NCBI RefSeq assembly: GCF_006007885.1
Contig: NZ_VCRO01000004.1
Coordinates: 1 to 64,000 of the forward strand
DNA: 64,000 nt
From: Alteribacter natronophilus
GTDB lineage: Bacteria; Bacillota; Bacilli; Bacillales; Salisediminibacteriaceae
Reading direction: 5' to 3'
A model generated the notes under the pieces. That model made no database searches. It worked only from the letters and a program-made list of their open reading frames with translations, and was not told where the DNA came from. Positions 34,859 to 43,895 of the stretch are shown here, piece by piece (within the stretch, counting starts at the first letter, position 1; each line of letters begins with the position of its first letter). The position numbers and the translations under genes were made by a program.

Positions 34859-36332
34859 TGAACCGTTGGATAAGAGGGACGAAACGCAGAAGTTTAGCAG
34901 TATTTCCTTCCCCGGCCTTACGGGAGAATTCCGGAATAATAACGATGTCACCGTTGATCACATTCGGCTCGGGGGGGAAAGGGAACTGGAGTTTACCCTT
35001 TTGTACAGCCGTGGCCTCTGCAATATGAAAGTATTGAATGAAGACGTCATTCCCCGCCTGGAAAAGCACCTCTCCAGGGGGAGGGGGCTTGCCGCCTACG
35101 CAGAAAAATCATCGATAAAACAGGTGCCGAATCAGAAAGAGGCAGTCAAAAAGGTATTTCTAGGGGAGCTTGTAATTTTCGACCATCTCGAGGAAAAAGT
35201 CTACAGCGCGAGTATCGCCAGATATCCTCAGCGACAGACGGAGGAATCCAACGCCGAGCTTTCCTTTACAGGTCCAAGGGACGGTTTCATAGAAGATCTG
35301 GAAAGTAACATTGCTTTAGTAAGAAAAAGACTGAAGACCACTTCCCTGTATTACGAACCGTTTGTAATCGGTGAACAGAGCGGGACGAGAGTCGCCCTTC
35401 TTTACATGAACGATCTTGCCAAACCGGAGATGATTAACCACGTAAGGGGGCTGCTCGAAAATATCGATGTGGATGCCCTCCTGAGTGCCAACCAGCTTCA
35501 GGAACTGCTTTCCGAAAGCCCGTTTCGCCTGCTCCCGATCCTGCAGACAACGGGCCGGCCGGACTTTGTATGCAACTCGCTCCTGCGGGGGCGGTTCGCC
35601 ATTCTCATGGAAGGTGTACCGGTTGCCCTCCTCGGACCTGTAACTTTGACCACGCTGATAAAAACAGCTGAGGATGAGGACGCGAACTGGCTTTACGGTT
35701 CATTCGAGCGTCTGCTTCGAATCACGGGAATTCTGACAGCCACTTTTCTTCCGGCGTTCTGGGTGGCCCTGTCCGGCTACCATCAGGATCAGATTCCGTT
35801 CGTCCTGCTTGCCAGTGTGGCGGAGGCGAGAATGGGAGTCCCCCTGCCGGCACCGGCTGAGGCCATTTTACTTGTGCTGTTATTTGAACTGTTCAAGGAG
35901 GCGGGGCTGAGGCTGCCGTCTGCGATCGGCCAGATTCTTGCTGTCGTCGGCGGGATTATTATCGGAGACGCAGCTATCAATGCAGGGCTGACCAACCCCG
36001 TGATGGTTGTGGTTGTCGCCATTTCCACCGTGGCCACATTTACCCTGGTGAGTCCGACTCTCCAGGGGACGGTAACCATCTTCCGTTTGTTTGTTCTGAT
36101 TAGTGCCTCCATAACTGGCATGTTCGGCTTTTTTGTGAGCTCATACCTGGTTCTCGTCTACGCTGCACATCTCAGGTCATTTAATATCCCTTTTCTCGCA
36201 CCTCTTGCCCCGCTGGACTTTAAGGATATGGTCCTGTCTGTTTTTAATCCCTCTGCAAAGCTGAAAACACGGACGAGGAAGTCATCCATTCTGAGGTGGG
36301 GAAGCAGTGAGAGGGGGCAGGGAGGGTCATGA
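34821..36332 (+). CDS. spore germinant receptor A subunit (GerAA-like)
   Basis: A 503-residue protein of the GerA family: a ~230-residue soluble N-domain, then four or five membrane helices (LLRITGILTATFLPAFWVAL, and others) and a basic cytoplasmic tail. It oligomerises with the B subunit and is thought to form an ion channel triggered by germinant. The GTG start at 34821 lies inside the B gene behind AGGAAGG; a GTG at 34833 is also possible. Its stop overlaps the C-subunit start. Confidence 0.9.
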   Translation: MYRDVKKKFPEGDEPLDKRDETQKFSSISFPGLTGEFRNNNDVTVDHIRLGGERELEFTLLYSRGLCNMKVLNEDVIPRLEKHLSRGRGLAAYAEKSSIKQVPNQKEAVKKVFLGELVIFDHLEEKVYSASIARYPQRQTEESNAELSFTGPRDGFIEDLESNIALVRKRLKTTSLYYEPFVIGEQSGTRVALLYMNDLAKPEMINHVRGLLENIDVDALLSANQLQELLSESPFRLLPILQTTGRPDFVCNSLLRGRFAILMEGVPVALLGPVTLTTLIKTAEDEDANWLYGSFERLLRITGILTATFLPAFWVALSGYHQDQIPFVLLASVAEARMGVPLPAPAEAILLVLLFELFKEAGLRLPSAIGQILAVVGGIIIGDAAINAGLTNPVMVVVVAISTVATFTLVSPTLQGTVTIFRLFVLISASITGMFGFFVSSYLVLVYAAHLRSFNIPFLAPLAPLDFKDMVLSVFNPSAKLKTRTRKSSILRWGSSERGQGGS

Positions 36333-37477
36333 AGAAATGGCGCTGCCGGCTGCTGCTGCTCCTGATGCTCATCATGCTTCTTCAGGGCTGCTGGGATGCA
36401 GAAGAGCTGGAAGGGATGTTTTACATTCATTCCATCGGGATTGATTACGTGGAAGGTGAGTACGTAGCCTACGCTCAGATTATGAACTTTACCGGCACGG
36501 GAACAGGTGAACAGCAGGGGGAGATCACGCCGGAAGTGGTAAAGGTGGCCGTAGGCAAAGGGGAAAGCGGCACCACTTCCATTCACAGTCTTTATACGTC
36601 AATACAGAGAAGGGTGTACTGGGGGCATCTGAGTTCGCTTGTCTTCCATGAACGGGCGATGGAAGCAGGGAAAGTTAAAACGATCCTCGATGAATTTTCA
36701 CGGTTTCCTGAAATCAGGCCCACGTTATGGATGTATGTCACTAGTGAGCCACTTGACCAGGTAATGGTGAGTTACCCTATCATGGAAATCAGCAACCTGT
36801 ATTCTTTTCTGGGAGAGCCTGTGGAGAGCTACGAACAGAGTTCGAGGGTGACCCCGGTCATGAAACACAGGTTTATGGCGGATTTGTACGAGCCGGGTAA
36901 AACGCTTGTGGTTCCGAAAATCCGGGTTGCAAAGCATAAGTGGCGCGATCAATCCGGTGCCCAGGAGAACCTGATGCTGAATTCCGCTTCTTTCTACGGC
37001 GGTAACGAATTCAAAGGCACTCTGCATGCCGAGGATATAAAAGGTCTTATCTATATGGATCCGGATGCCTCCAGGATTCCGCTTCTTGTGAGGGAAAACG
37101 GGGATCCTGCAGCAACAGTCATCCTGGCTGAGCCGGAGATGGAGATTACCCCAAACCTGGAAGGTTCCGAACCCACGTTTGATATTAATGTAACGGTGGG
37201 AGGGAACGTGATTGAAATTCTGGAGAACGTGACGGAGGAATTCATTAAGGAACAGGCGGCAAAAACGGTGGAGAGTCAGATCAGGCAGACGTTTGAAAAA
37301 GGAATCGGGCTGGGTGCTGACGTTTACAGCTTTGGCGAAAAGATTTACAGGAAAGATGTGAAGAAGTGGCACGAACTTTCGGAGGAGGGAGAGCTGCCTC
37401 TAACAGAGGACTCGCTTAATGATATTACCGTGGAGGTGGAAATCATCCACGGCGGAGAAGAGAGGCTTCCTTCATAG
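36329..37477 (+). CDS. spore germinant receptor C subunit (GerAC-like lipoprotein)
   Basis: A 382-residue lipoprotein. Its signal peptide ends in LLQGCWD, the typical GerC lipobox, and the Ger(x)C domain follows through a C-terminal amphipathic region (FEKGIGLGADVYSFGEKIY). It lies on the outer face of the spore inner membrane as part of the receptor. ATG overlaps the A-subunit stop (ATGA). A terminator follows 25 bases after the stop. Confidence 0.9.
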   Translation: MKKWRCRLLLLLMLIMLLQGCWDAEELEGMFYIHSIGIDYVEGEYVAYAQIMNFTGTGTGEQQGEITPEVVKVAVGKGESGTTSIHSLYTSIQRRVYWGHLSSLVFHERAMEAGKVKTILDEFSRFPEIRPTLWMYVTSEPLDQVMVSYPIMEISNLYSFLGEPVESYEQSSRVTPVMKHRFMADLYEPGKTLVVPKIRVAKHKWRDQSGAQENLMLNSASFYGGNEFKGTLHAEDIKGLIYMDPDASRIPLLVRENGDPAATVILAEPEMEITPNLEGSEPTFDINVTVGGNVIEILENVTEEFIKEQAAKTVESQIRQTFEKGIGLGADVYSFGEKIYRKDVKKWHELSEEGELPLTEDSLNDITVEVEIIHGGEERLPS

Positions 37478-37501
37478 CGGGAGCACGATACTGAGGAAAC
37501 G

Positions 37502-37532
37502 GGACGGGCGGCGCCGGAGCAGCCCGTCTTTT
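37502..37532 (+). terminator. terminator of the germination operon
   Basis: GACGGGC / GCCCGTC stem followed by four T. Confidence 0.75.
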
Positions 37533-37593
37533 AGTGTATGGAAAGTGGAGGGGGAGCGGGCTTCGGGTTTCGTTCTGGCGGGTGTCGATTTTT

Positions 37594-37715
37594 GTCGCTT
37601 CGCCGATATTCCTGAGTTGACTGACGATTTCCCGGAATGAGTGTCGATTTCCCACGCGCGACTGACGATTTCCCGGAATGAATGACGATTTCCCAAAACG
37701 ACGTTCGATTTCCCG
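37594..37715. repeat. GATTTCCC phased repeat, locus 3
   Basis: Head GTCGCTTCGCCGATAT (37594-37609), then GATTTCCC at 37626, 37646, 37667, 37687 and 37707 (20-21 bp apart). It lies in the 352-bp gap behind the germination operon, which otherwise holds only the terminator and the upstream region of the next gene. Confidence 0.9.
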
Positions 37716-37829
37716 GACTCAGCAAGCCGCTTCTTTACTTCCAGCCAGCTGAGCACCAGCGTCGGCCACCACCGACCCAACGTGATAAACTAAAAGAAGA
37801 GACTACACAGCACAGAGGAGGTGGCAGCG

Positions 37830-38567
37830 GTGAAAAAAGGAACCAGGAAACGGGGACCGGCCCGTAAAAAGGGCTTTTTCAGCAAAAACAGAACGCCAGG
37901 AAGAAAACGAAAGACGAATAAAAGCGCTATGTTCCTGATTCGCCAGTACACGGTGACCGGCGTCGCTGTCACGCTGTCACTCGCCATGGCGGCAGCACTC
38001 ATCTTCGTTTTCGTGCTGTTTTCCGATCTATTTATGCCCGGGGAAGAGGAACCGGGCGAGTGGGGCGGGGAAATTTCCGCTGCCGGCGAGCGTGATATAC
38101 CCGAAGAGTATCTGCCAATCTACTACGCGGCGGAGGAGGAATACGGCGTTCCCTGGAACCTGCTCGCTGCCGTCCACAGAGTGGAAACGATCTTTTCAAC
38201 CATGGATCCTCTCATCTCACCGGTTGGTGCCGAGGGACACATGCAGTTCATGCCGTGTACGTGGACGGGCTGGTCCCACCCATCGTGTAACGGACTCGGG
38301 GAGGGCGACATTCCCGACGACGAGAAAACCGACCCGGAGCGGATTGACCAATACGGCGGATACGGAGTGGACGCCAGCGGTACAGGGGAAGCTGATCCTT
38401 GGGATATCGAGGACGCCGTTTTTTCAGCAGCCAATTTCCTCGCCTCAAACGGCGCGGCGGACGGAGACTACGAGCGGGCGGTATTTGCCTACAACCGTGC
38501 CGGCTGGTACGTGGACGACGTGCTCGATTACGCCGAGCGTTATGTGGAAGGCTATCTGGAGCGGTAG
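37830..38567 (+). CDS. membrane-anchored lysozyme-like / lytic transglycosylase protein
   Basis: A 245-residue protein. A very basic N-terminal tail (residues 1-30) precedes one membrane helix (about 40-62) and an external lysozyme-like domain: IYYAAEEEYGVPWNLLAAVHRVET with the probable catalytic Glu, GAEGHMQFMPCTWTGW, and YNRAGWYVDDVL. It should cleave peptidoglycan glycan strands at the membrane surface. GTG 37830 is chosen, eight bases after AGGAGG; GTG 37821 overlaps the ribosome-binding site. Confidence 0.82.
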   Translation: MKKGTRKRGPARKKGFFSKNRTPGRKRKTNKSAMFLIRQYTVTGVAVTLSLAMAAALIFVFVLFSDLFMPGEEEPGEWGGEISAAGERDIPEEYLPIYYAAEEEYGVPWNLLAAVHRVETIFSTMDPLISPVGAEGHMQFMPCTWTGWSHPSCNGLGEGDIPDDEKTDPERIDQYGGYGVDASGTGEADPWDIEDAVFSAANFLASNGAADGDYERAVFAYNRAGWYVDDVLDYAERYVEGYLER

Positions 38568-38706
38568 GATTTTGGGGCAATGTACCGCGGTCGTAATAAA
38601 GAAGCTCTGGGGCCGACCACGTCGAAAGCCTTTGAAACGGCCTCCAACTTCCGCTCCCTCGACCCCTGCCTTCAAAACGCCCCTCTACAACCTCCAGGGA
38701 ATGTGC

Positions 38707-38737
38707 TATACTAAAACTATTATTTCGAGAAACGAAA
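38707..38737 (+). promoter_or_regulatory. promoter and palindrome ahead of the MFS gene
   Basis: An extended -10 (TGC-TATACT, with TATACT at 38707-38712) is followed at once by TTTCG-AGAAA-CGAAA (38723-38737), a possible repressor site over the RNA start. No regulator gene is adjacent. Confidence 0.45.
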
Positions 38738-38801
38738 CATGGTTCAAAACCCTCCACTAAGGCAATAGACTACCAGACTCAACTTCCATGACCCCCACAT
38801 C

Positions 38802-38854
38802 AGAACCGAACAACGATCAGAACCGAACAACGATCAGAACCGAAACAACGACTC
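38802..38854 (+). repeat. 17-bp direct repeat, three copies
   Basis: AGAACCGAACAACGATC twice without a gap (38802-38818, 38819-38835), then a diverged third copy. It lies between the first possible ATG (38788) and the first well-supported start (38878) of the MFS gene. A unit length of 17 would shift any reading frame through it. Confidence 0.8.
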
Positions 38855-38877
38855 AACCAAAGCAGGTGACATGCAGC

Positions 38878-40314
38878 GTGGCAAAAATACCGCACAAATG
38901 GCTCGTCCTGATTTCCGTCCTTCTCGGTACATTTACAATTATTCTTAACAACAGCATGATGAACCCGGCGGTCCCGCAGTTTATGAACGTGTTCGACGCC
39001 GATGCGGTTGCCACCGGCTGGGTGATCACCATATTCATGGTTACGATGGGGATCACGATGCCCCTGACCGGCTACCTCGGTGATAAATTCGGCAAAAAGA
39101 ACCTGTACCTCTTCGGTGTAGGTCTTTTTATCCTCGGATCCATTCTCGGCTCGTTTTCATGGAGTCTCTCATCCCTCATTGCTTTTCGGGGAATCCAGGG
39201 AATTGGCGGCGGCTTTATGATGCCGCTGTCTCTCGTGTTTATTTTCGAAGCATTTCCGAAAAAGGAACGGGGCATGGCGATGGGCGTCTGGGGTGTTGCG
39301 GCAATGATGGCGCCGACAATCGGCCCGACGCTTGGGGGCGTTATCATCGAACTCGGCTCGTGGCAGTGGCTGTTTCTGTGCAACATTCCGACCGGTGTCC
39401 TCGGCCTTGTATTCTCAGCGCTATACCTGAACAAAAACAAGCCGAACACGCAGATTACATTCGACGCGAAAGGCTTCGTGACGGTCACCATCGGAGTGGG
39501 GGCGGTGCTGCTCGCGCTCGGACGGATCAACGAGCTGGCGCATCTTACCGATCCGTTCAACATCACGCTGATCGTGGTCGGGACGCTGTCACTCATCGCC
39601 TTCGTCCGGATCGAGAACCGGACCGAGCAGCCGCTGCTCGATTTGTCTATTTTCAAAGTAAAGGCCTATTCGATCAGCGTCTGGATCGCGATCATCAGCT
39701 CCATCAGCCTGTTCGGCGGCATCTTTCTCATCCCGCTTCTCGTTCAGAATGTGTACGGCTACGGGGCAATTATGACTGGACTCGTCTTCCTGCCGTCGGC
39801 TCTGTTCATGGGGCTGTGCATGACGATCGGCGGACGGATTCTCGACCGCCGCGGCCCGACCGGCGTGGTCACCATCGGTCTTACCATCAGCTTTATCGGA
39901 ACGGCCGCTTTCGGCTTCATCTCCATGGAAACAGCCCTCTGGATGCTGTTTTTCCTGAACGCCGTGCGCGGCATCGGCATGGGGCTCAGCATGATGCCGT
40001 CCACCACGACTGGGATGAACGCCATTCCCGAGACGATGATCTCACGAGGATCGGCGATGAACAACGTCCTCCGTCAGATGAGCTCGGCTCTCGGCGTCGT
40101 GTTCATGAGTGTGTACTTTGAGGTCCGCCGCGCCCAGCTAATGGCTGCCAACGGCATGACGATCGAGGAGGGAAGCCTTCAGGCGATTACCGAAGGCTTC
40201 ACCGTCATCTCCGTCCTCATGCTCATCTCCATCCCCGCCGGCTGGCTCCTCGGCCGCGAGGCAAAAAAGCAGGAGGAAGCGGAAAGACAAAAAGAAACGA
40301 CCCGTGAGGCCTGA
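38878..40314 (+). CDS. DHA2 family MFS efflux transporter (EmrB-like)
   Basis: A 478-residue protein, with about 14 membrane helices and the DHA2 drug:proton antiporter motifs: NNSMMNPAVPQF in helix 1, GYLGDKFGKKNLYL (motif A), and GVWGVAAMMAPTIGPTLGG (motif C). It probably exports a hydrophobic or cationic drug. GTG 38878 follows CAGGTGA by about nine bases; ATG 38788 would add 30 residues encoded by 17-bp repeats and has no ribosome-binding site. Confidence 0.87.
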   Translation: MAKIPHKWLVLISVLLGTFTIILNNSMMNPAVPQFMNVFDADAVATGWVITIFMVTMGITMPLTGYLGDKFGKKNLYLFGVGLFILGSILGSFSWSLSSLIAFRGIQGIGGGFMMPLSLVFIFEAFPKKERGMAMGVWGVAAMMAPTIGPTLGGVIIELGSWQWLFLCNIPTGVLGLVFSALYLNKNKPNTQITFDAKGFVTVTIGVGAVLLALGRINELAHLTDPFNITLIVVGTLSLIAFVRIENRTEQPLLDLSIFKVKAYSISVWIAIISSISLFGGIFLIPLLVQNVYGYGAIMTGLVFLPSALFMGLCMTIGGRILDRRGPTGVVTIGLTISFIGTAAFGFISMETALWMLFFLNAVRGIGMGLSMMPSTTTGMNAIPETMISRGSAMNNVLRQMSSALGVVFMSVYFEVRRAQLMAANGMTIEEGSLQAITEGFTVISVLMLISIPAGWLLGREAKKQEEAERQKETTREA

Positions 40315-40321
40315 TCCGATT

Positions 40322-40363
40322 AAAACGTGCAGGAGAGAAACCCTCTCCGCACGTTTTCTTTTG
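40322..40363 (+). terminator. terminator of the MFS gene
   Basis: AAAACGTGC / GCACGTTTT outer stem with inner GGAGAG / CTCTCC, then TCTTTT. Confidence 0.88.
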
Positions 40364-40400
40364 ATAAAATAGAGAAAACACGCGAGGAGGCCGGGCGACT

Positions 40401-41171
40401 ATGAAACAGAACAAGTACGACGAAGCTGCATTTTTTAACACCTACAGCCGGATGAACCGGTCGGTAAAGGGACTGGAAGGAGCGGGGGAGTGGCCGGTGT
40501 TCAGGGAACTGATCCCTCATCTTCAGGGAAAAAACGTCCTCGATCTCGGCTGCGGATTCGGCTGGCACTGCAGGTATGCTGCAGATCAGGGGGCGGCGGA
40601 GGTGACCGGCGTCGACATTTCCCGAAACATGCTCGAAAAAGCCCGCGAAAAGTCCCCGGATAAAGAAATCACATTTGTCCGTAGACCTCTGGAAGATTTC
40701 GAGTACGAGTCTGACACGTATGATGTGATCATCAGTTCCCTGGCCTTTCACTATGTGCGCGATTTCAGGCAGCTCTGTCACAGTCTGTACAAAGCCCTTA
40801 AACCCGGCGGCACGCTTGTGTTTTCGGTGGAACATCCGATTTTTACGAGCCGCGCGGAGCAGGACTGGTTCTACAGTGAAGACGGCAGACGGCTGCACTG
40901 GCCGGTGGATCGTTACCAGGAAGAGGGGGAGAGGCGGACGAATTTTCTTGCCGAAGACGTCGTGAAATATCACCGGACCGTCTCCACTTACATAGAATCC
41001 CTTCTGCAGGCCGGTTTTTTGATCCGCTCGGTTAAAGAACCCGCTCCCTCACAGGAACGTATCCTGGAAAACTCCGAATGGCAGGATGAAGCAAGACGGC
41101 CGATGTTTCTCATCGTATCGGCAGCAAAGGAGCAGCAGGCAGGTATCACCGTCATTCAGGCGCATGCATAA
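40401..41171 (+). CDS. class I SAM-dependent methyltransferase
   Basis: A 256-residue methyltransferase: motif I VLDLGCGFGWH (46-56), acidic loop VTGVDIS, motif IV FDVIISSLAFHYV-like, and post-I LKPGGTLVFSVEHP. It is of the UbiE/small-molecule type; the substrate is unknown. GAGGAGG-like purines lie before the ATG. A PepSY gene follows 32 bases on, without obvious link. Confidence 0.85.
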   Translation: MKQNKYDEAAFFNTYSRMNRSVKGLEGAGEWPVFRELIPHLQGKNVLDLGCGFGWHCRYAADQGAAEVTGVDISRNMLEKAREKSPDKEITFVRRPLEDFEYESDTYDVIISSLAFHYVRDFRQLCHSLYKALKPGGTLVFSVEHPIFTSRAEQDWFYSEDGRRLHWPVDRYQEEGERRTNFLAEDVVKYHRTVSTYIESLLQAGFLIRSVKEPAPSQERILENSEWQDEARRPMFLIVSAAKEQQAGITVIQAHA

Positions 41172-41203
41172 ACTGGATCATCCTGAACGAGGAGTGGAAC
41201 GCC

Positions 41204-41470
41204 TTGTATTACAACCCTTACCACCAGGCAAGGCAGTATGATTATCAGATGTACAAACGCTACCTCCAGTACCTGCCGAGACAGATTTCAGCACAGCAGG
41301 CAATGGAAATCGCCACTTCTGAAGTGCCGGGACAAGTGGTGGATGTGGATCTGGATCAGGAAAACGGGATGCTCGTGTGGGAAATCGAGATCATTACACC
41401 ACAGGGCATCAAGTACGAAGTGGACATCGACGCCAACACCGGTAGCATTCTAAAAATAGAACTTGACTGA
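41204..41470 (+). CDS. small PepSY-domain protein
   Basis: An 88-residue protein. The N-terminal third is rich in Tyr/Gln/Arg (YYNPYHQARQYDYQMYKRYL), then comes one PepSY domain with ISAQQAMEIA, VDVDLDQENGMLVWEIEI, and VDIDANTGSIL. PepSY domains often inhibit proteases or act in spore and envelope proteins. There is no signal peptide. TTG start, with GAGGAG (41189-41194) nine bases upstream. Confidence 0.8.
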   Translation: MYYNPYHQARQYDYQMYKRYLQYLPRQISAQQAMEIATSEVPGQVVDVDLDQENGMLVWEIEIITPQGIKYEVDIDANTGSILKIELD

Positions 41471-41521
41471 CATGCAAAAGGGGCGGACCGCAGCCGAGGC
41501 TCTCCCCCTTTCTCAGCAAAA

Positions 41522-41653
41522 CTACTTTTCATTGATCCTATCCTCGAGCTCCCTGACCCTCTTTTCAAGTTTCTTCACTTTTTTATCGGAAAGTAAGAAC
41601 AGGGAAAACGCAAGAAACGCCAGTGAAATAGCCAGGATTTCAAAAACACCCAA
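41522..41653 (-). CDS. 43-residue membrane protein with a charged helix
   Basis: A short gene with an excellent ribosome-binding site (AGGAGGT, seven bases before a TTG start). The predicted protein has a hydrophobic helix, FEILAISLAFLAFSLFLL, then SDKKVKKLEKRVRELEDRIN, a coiled-coil-like heptad pattern. It lies just downstream of, and may be co-transcribed with, the DJ-1/PfpI and DUF2243 genes on the same strand. No family recognised. The spacing and composition make it more than a chance ORF. Confidence 0.65.
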   Translation of the reverse strand: MGVFEILAISLAFLAFSLFLLSDKKVKKLEKRVRELEDRINEK

Positions 41654-41680
41654 TGTTAAAACCTCCTGCTGTTTCTATAC

Positions 41681-42274
41681 TCAAATTTCTATATCATATT
41701 CCATCCTCTCCGCTGTCTTCCGGGCAACCCCTGTACCGAAAAGCCTGGCCACAATGTGAAACGACATGTTGATCCCCGCCGAAATTCCGCCGGACGTAAG
41801 CAGGGCACCTTCATCCACGAACTTAACGTCCCGGACGAGTGCGGTCCCCGGGTATTTAACCTCAAATTCGTCAAAATACGCCCAGTGCGTCGTGGCCCGG
41901 TGTCCGCTCAGGAGTCCTGCTTCAGCAAGCAGGTACGCCCCGGTGCAGACAGACGCCAGTGTCGGCGTCTTCTCCCGGCGGTCGCGGATCCAACTGAGCG
42001 CTCGCTCGTTATGGACTACCTCCTGCGTCGCCCCGATCCCGCCGGGTACGATGAGAATGTCATAATCCTCCGGTGCATCGGCAAAACTGAAGTCCGGCTG
42101 CACGTGAAGCCCGTTTCGCGCACGCACCATTCCGCCGTCCTCCGAAACCGTCGTCACATTGAACGGCTGCGAGTCATCTTCCAGCCTTGTGACCGAAAAC
42201 ACCTCAAACGGCCCGGCAAAATCGAGCACCTCAACATCGTTGAACAGAAAAATACCTACATTATACTGCTTCAT
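41681..42274 (-). CDS. DJ-1/PfpI family protein
   Basis: A 197-residue protein with the class I glutamine-amidotransferase-like fold. The nucleophile elbow is ASVCTGAYLLAEAG (Cys110), with the acidic EVLDFAGPFEVF start and LIVPGGIGA. The isonitrile hydratase and AraC-associated subgroup is closest by eye. ATG 42274 (MKQYNVGIF) is chosen with GGGAGG upstream. It overlaps the DUF2243 gene by 14 bases. Confidence 0.87.
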   Translation of the reverse strand: MKQYNVGIFLFNDVEVLDFAGPFEVFSVTRLEDDSQPFNVTTVSEDGGMVRARNGLHVQPDFSFADAPEDYDILIVPGGIGATQEVVHNERALSWIRDRREKTPTLASVCTGAYLLAEAGLLSGHRATTHWAYFDEFEVKYPGTALVRDVKFVDEGALLTSGGISAGINMSFHIVARLFGTGVARKTAERMEYDIEI

Positions 42275-42653
42275 CGCGCATTCCTCCCCGTTCATTTCGT
42301 AAAGCAAAGACCACCATCACCACACCGAGAATCACCAGAAAAATCTCGATATAAATCGCTTCCCATCCGTATGTAATCCGGTGCAGACCAAAGATCCAGT
42401 GAATGAGCACCATATCGACCGTGGCAAAAAAGCCGGCCGCAAATATCACCCCGTGGAAAAAGGAGCGGGAAAAGAATGCCCAGCTCGCCCAGAACACCGC
42501 AAGCGTCACCACGCCTGCAAACCCGAGCGCCCCGATCCGCTCCCAGAACGTGTCCACCGTAAATCCGAACGCGTGGACCTGTCCCTGGTGGAACCAGAAA
42601 TCCATCACAAAAATCCCAATCAGAAAACTCGCCAGCCGGCTGATGACCGTCAT
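42261..42653 (-). CDS. DUF2243 membrane protein
   Basis: A 130-residue protein with four membrane helices. The DUF2243 family pattern is seen in FATVDMVLIHWIFGLHRI near the middle and the first-helix DFWFHQGQ. The role is unknown. ATG 42653 is 11 bases after AAGGAGG; the GTG at 42665 abuts the ribosome-binding site. It is the first gene of a minus-strand unit with the DJ-1/PfpI gene. Confidence 0.78.
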   Translation of the reverse strand: MTVISRLASFLIGIFVMDFWFHQGQVHAFGFTVDTFWERIGALGFAGVVTLAVFWASWAFFSRSFFHGVIFAAGFFATVDMVLIHWIFGLHRITYGWEAIYIEIFLVILGVVMVVFALRNERGGMRDEAV

Positions 42654-42753
42654 CGCCCGTGCCACCTCCTTCTATACTAATGACGTATTCTCGATCGAGG
42701 TGAGTGAGTCCTCTTTCGGAGAAACAGCCACCTGCAAATCAATATGAATCTGG

Positions 42754-42759
42754 TATACT
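42754..42759 (+). promoter_or_regulatory. -10 box of the VOC gene promoter
   Basis: TATACT preceded by CTGCAA with a 16-bp spacer, about 65 bases before the start. Confidence 0.4.
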
Positions 42760-42824
42760 TTAACTGACAGACCAAAGAAGCTTCAGATGGAACAAAACAT
42801 TCTTTAAAAAGGAGTGTATTCCTC

Positions 42825-43262
42825 ATGACAGGTGTAGAATTTAACATGGTCGTAAAAGACAGCTTAAAGGCATTGGACTTGTACGAAAAGATCTTTGAAA
42901 TCGAGCGCGTGGAAGTATCTGACCTTCCCACTGGCGAAAATGAAGCTGTGTTCAAGCTGTACGGCGTCCAGTTTCACATGCTCGACGAAAACCCGGATTT
43001 CCACCTCATCGCCCCCACCCCTGAAGACCCGAAAACAAGCTGGGTGAACGTGACCGTCCCGGACATTCAGGAAACCTACGGAAAAGCCATGGACTCAGGC
43101 TGCACAGAAATTCAGCCCGTAACCGAACTTCCGGATTACGGCGTATCTAACGCCATATACATGGATCCCTTCGGCTACGTATGGATGCTCCACCAGGTGC
43201 ACAAGGAAGTGAGTCACGAAGAGCGCATCAGGCTGTGGGAGGAAAAAAAGGACAGCAAATAA
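42825..43262 (+). CDS. VOC family protein (glyoxalase/PhnB-like)
   Basis: A 145-residue vicinal-oxygen-chelate protein with two beta-alpha-beta-beta-beta modules: FNMVVKDSLKALDLYEKIF at the start and YMDPFGYVWMLHQ at the end. The metal ligands and activity are uncertain; PhnB-like members are often called glyoxalase-like or antibiotic-resistance proteins without proof. AAGGAG precedes the ATG. Confidence 0.82.
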   Translation: MTGVEFNMVVKDSLKALDLYEKIFEIERVEVSDLPTGENEAVFKLYGVQFHMLDENPDFHLIAPTPEDPKTSWVNVTVPDIQETYGKAMDSGCTEIQPVTELPDYGVSNAIYMDPFGYVWMLHQVHKEVSHEERIRLWEEKKDSK

Positions 43263-43508
43263 TAAGGATAAAACAGGAGCCGGGTCACATTGAGTACTGG
43301 TTCCTAACGGAAAACCGATACTGTTTACCGTGATTTAATCAAAGTACTGTGCCGGCACTCGGATACGTTTTATTTCGTAACGCGACAACAGTATAGGCGT
43401 TAGCCCGATCTTTACGGGTGCAACCGGACGATGCTGAGCAGAGAGTACTACAATTTTTTAAAACCAGGGCCCCGGTTAATCACTGAAAGTAAAAGGGGAG
43501 GAAAGCAG

Positions 43509-43739
43509 ATGGGGAATATCGATAAAAGAAATCGTCTGAACGAACTCCCTTTCAGTTATCAGGTCACCAAAAATAACACAGTCTTTCTGATGTATGAGGG
43601 AAAGCAAATCAAAACATTAAAAGGAAAAGAGGCAGAGAAGTTTTTAAGAAAAGCTGAGGCTGCTGAAAACGAAAAGGAAATTCAATTACTATTAGCGAAA
43701 GTCACAGGAAACTTCAAAAGAGGGAACGAAGGAAATTAA
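43509..43739 (+). CDS. small conserved basic protein
   Basis: A 76-residue soluble basic protein (DKRNRLNELPFSYQVTKNNT, GKQIKTLKGKEAEKFL). Similar short proteins occur in many Bacillaceae, with unknown function. ATG 43509 has GGGGAGG upstream. The 246 bases before it show no feature that I can name. Confidence 0.6.
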   Translation: MGNIDKRNRLNELPFSYQVTKNNTVFLMYEGKQIKTLKGKEAEKFLRKAEAAENEKEIQLLLAKVTGNFKRGNEGN

Positions 43740-43895
43740 GCCCCACCTGCAGCGCTCCTGTTTCAACGAATCTATAAAAGAATGTTGTTTTTCATGAGCG
43801 GGGTAACACGAAGAAAGCTCAGACTCCGGTGAGGACACAAAAGGAAAAAAGCTGATCGGTAAACTGCATTCGCAAAATTATTAATTCACTAATGC

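Noticed and set aside
37472-37780. Minus-strand ORFs with GKS..SAKRQK text (also 34-315 and 33319-33555)
   Set aside because: Frames change through the 20/21-bp GATTTCCC arrays, so they are not coding.
39159-40121. 320-codon plus-strand ORF inside the MFS gene
   Set aside because: Other frame of a clear transporter; no start signal.
43263-43508. tRNA or riboswitch in the gap before the small basic protein
   Set aside because: No TTC-loop, CCA-end or known aptamer pattern found by eye.
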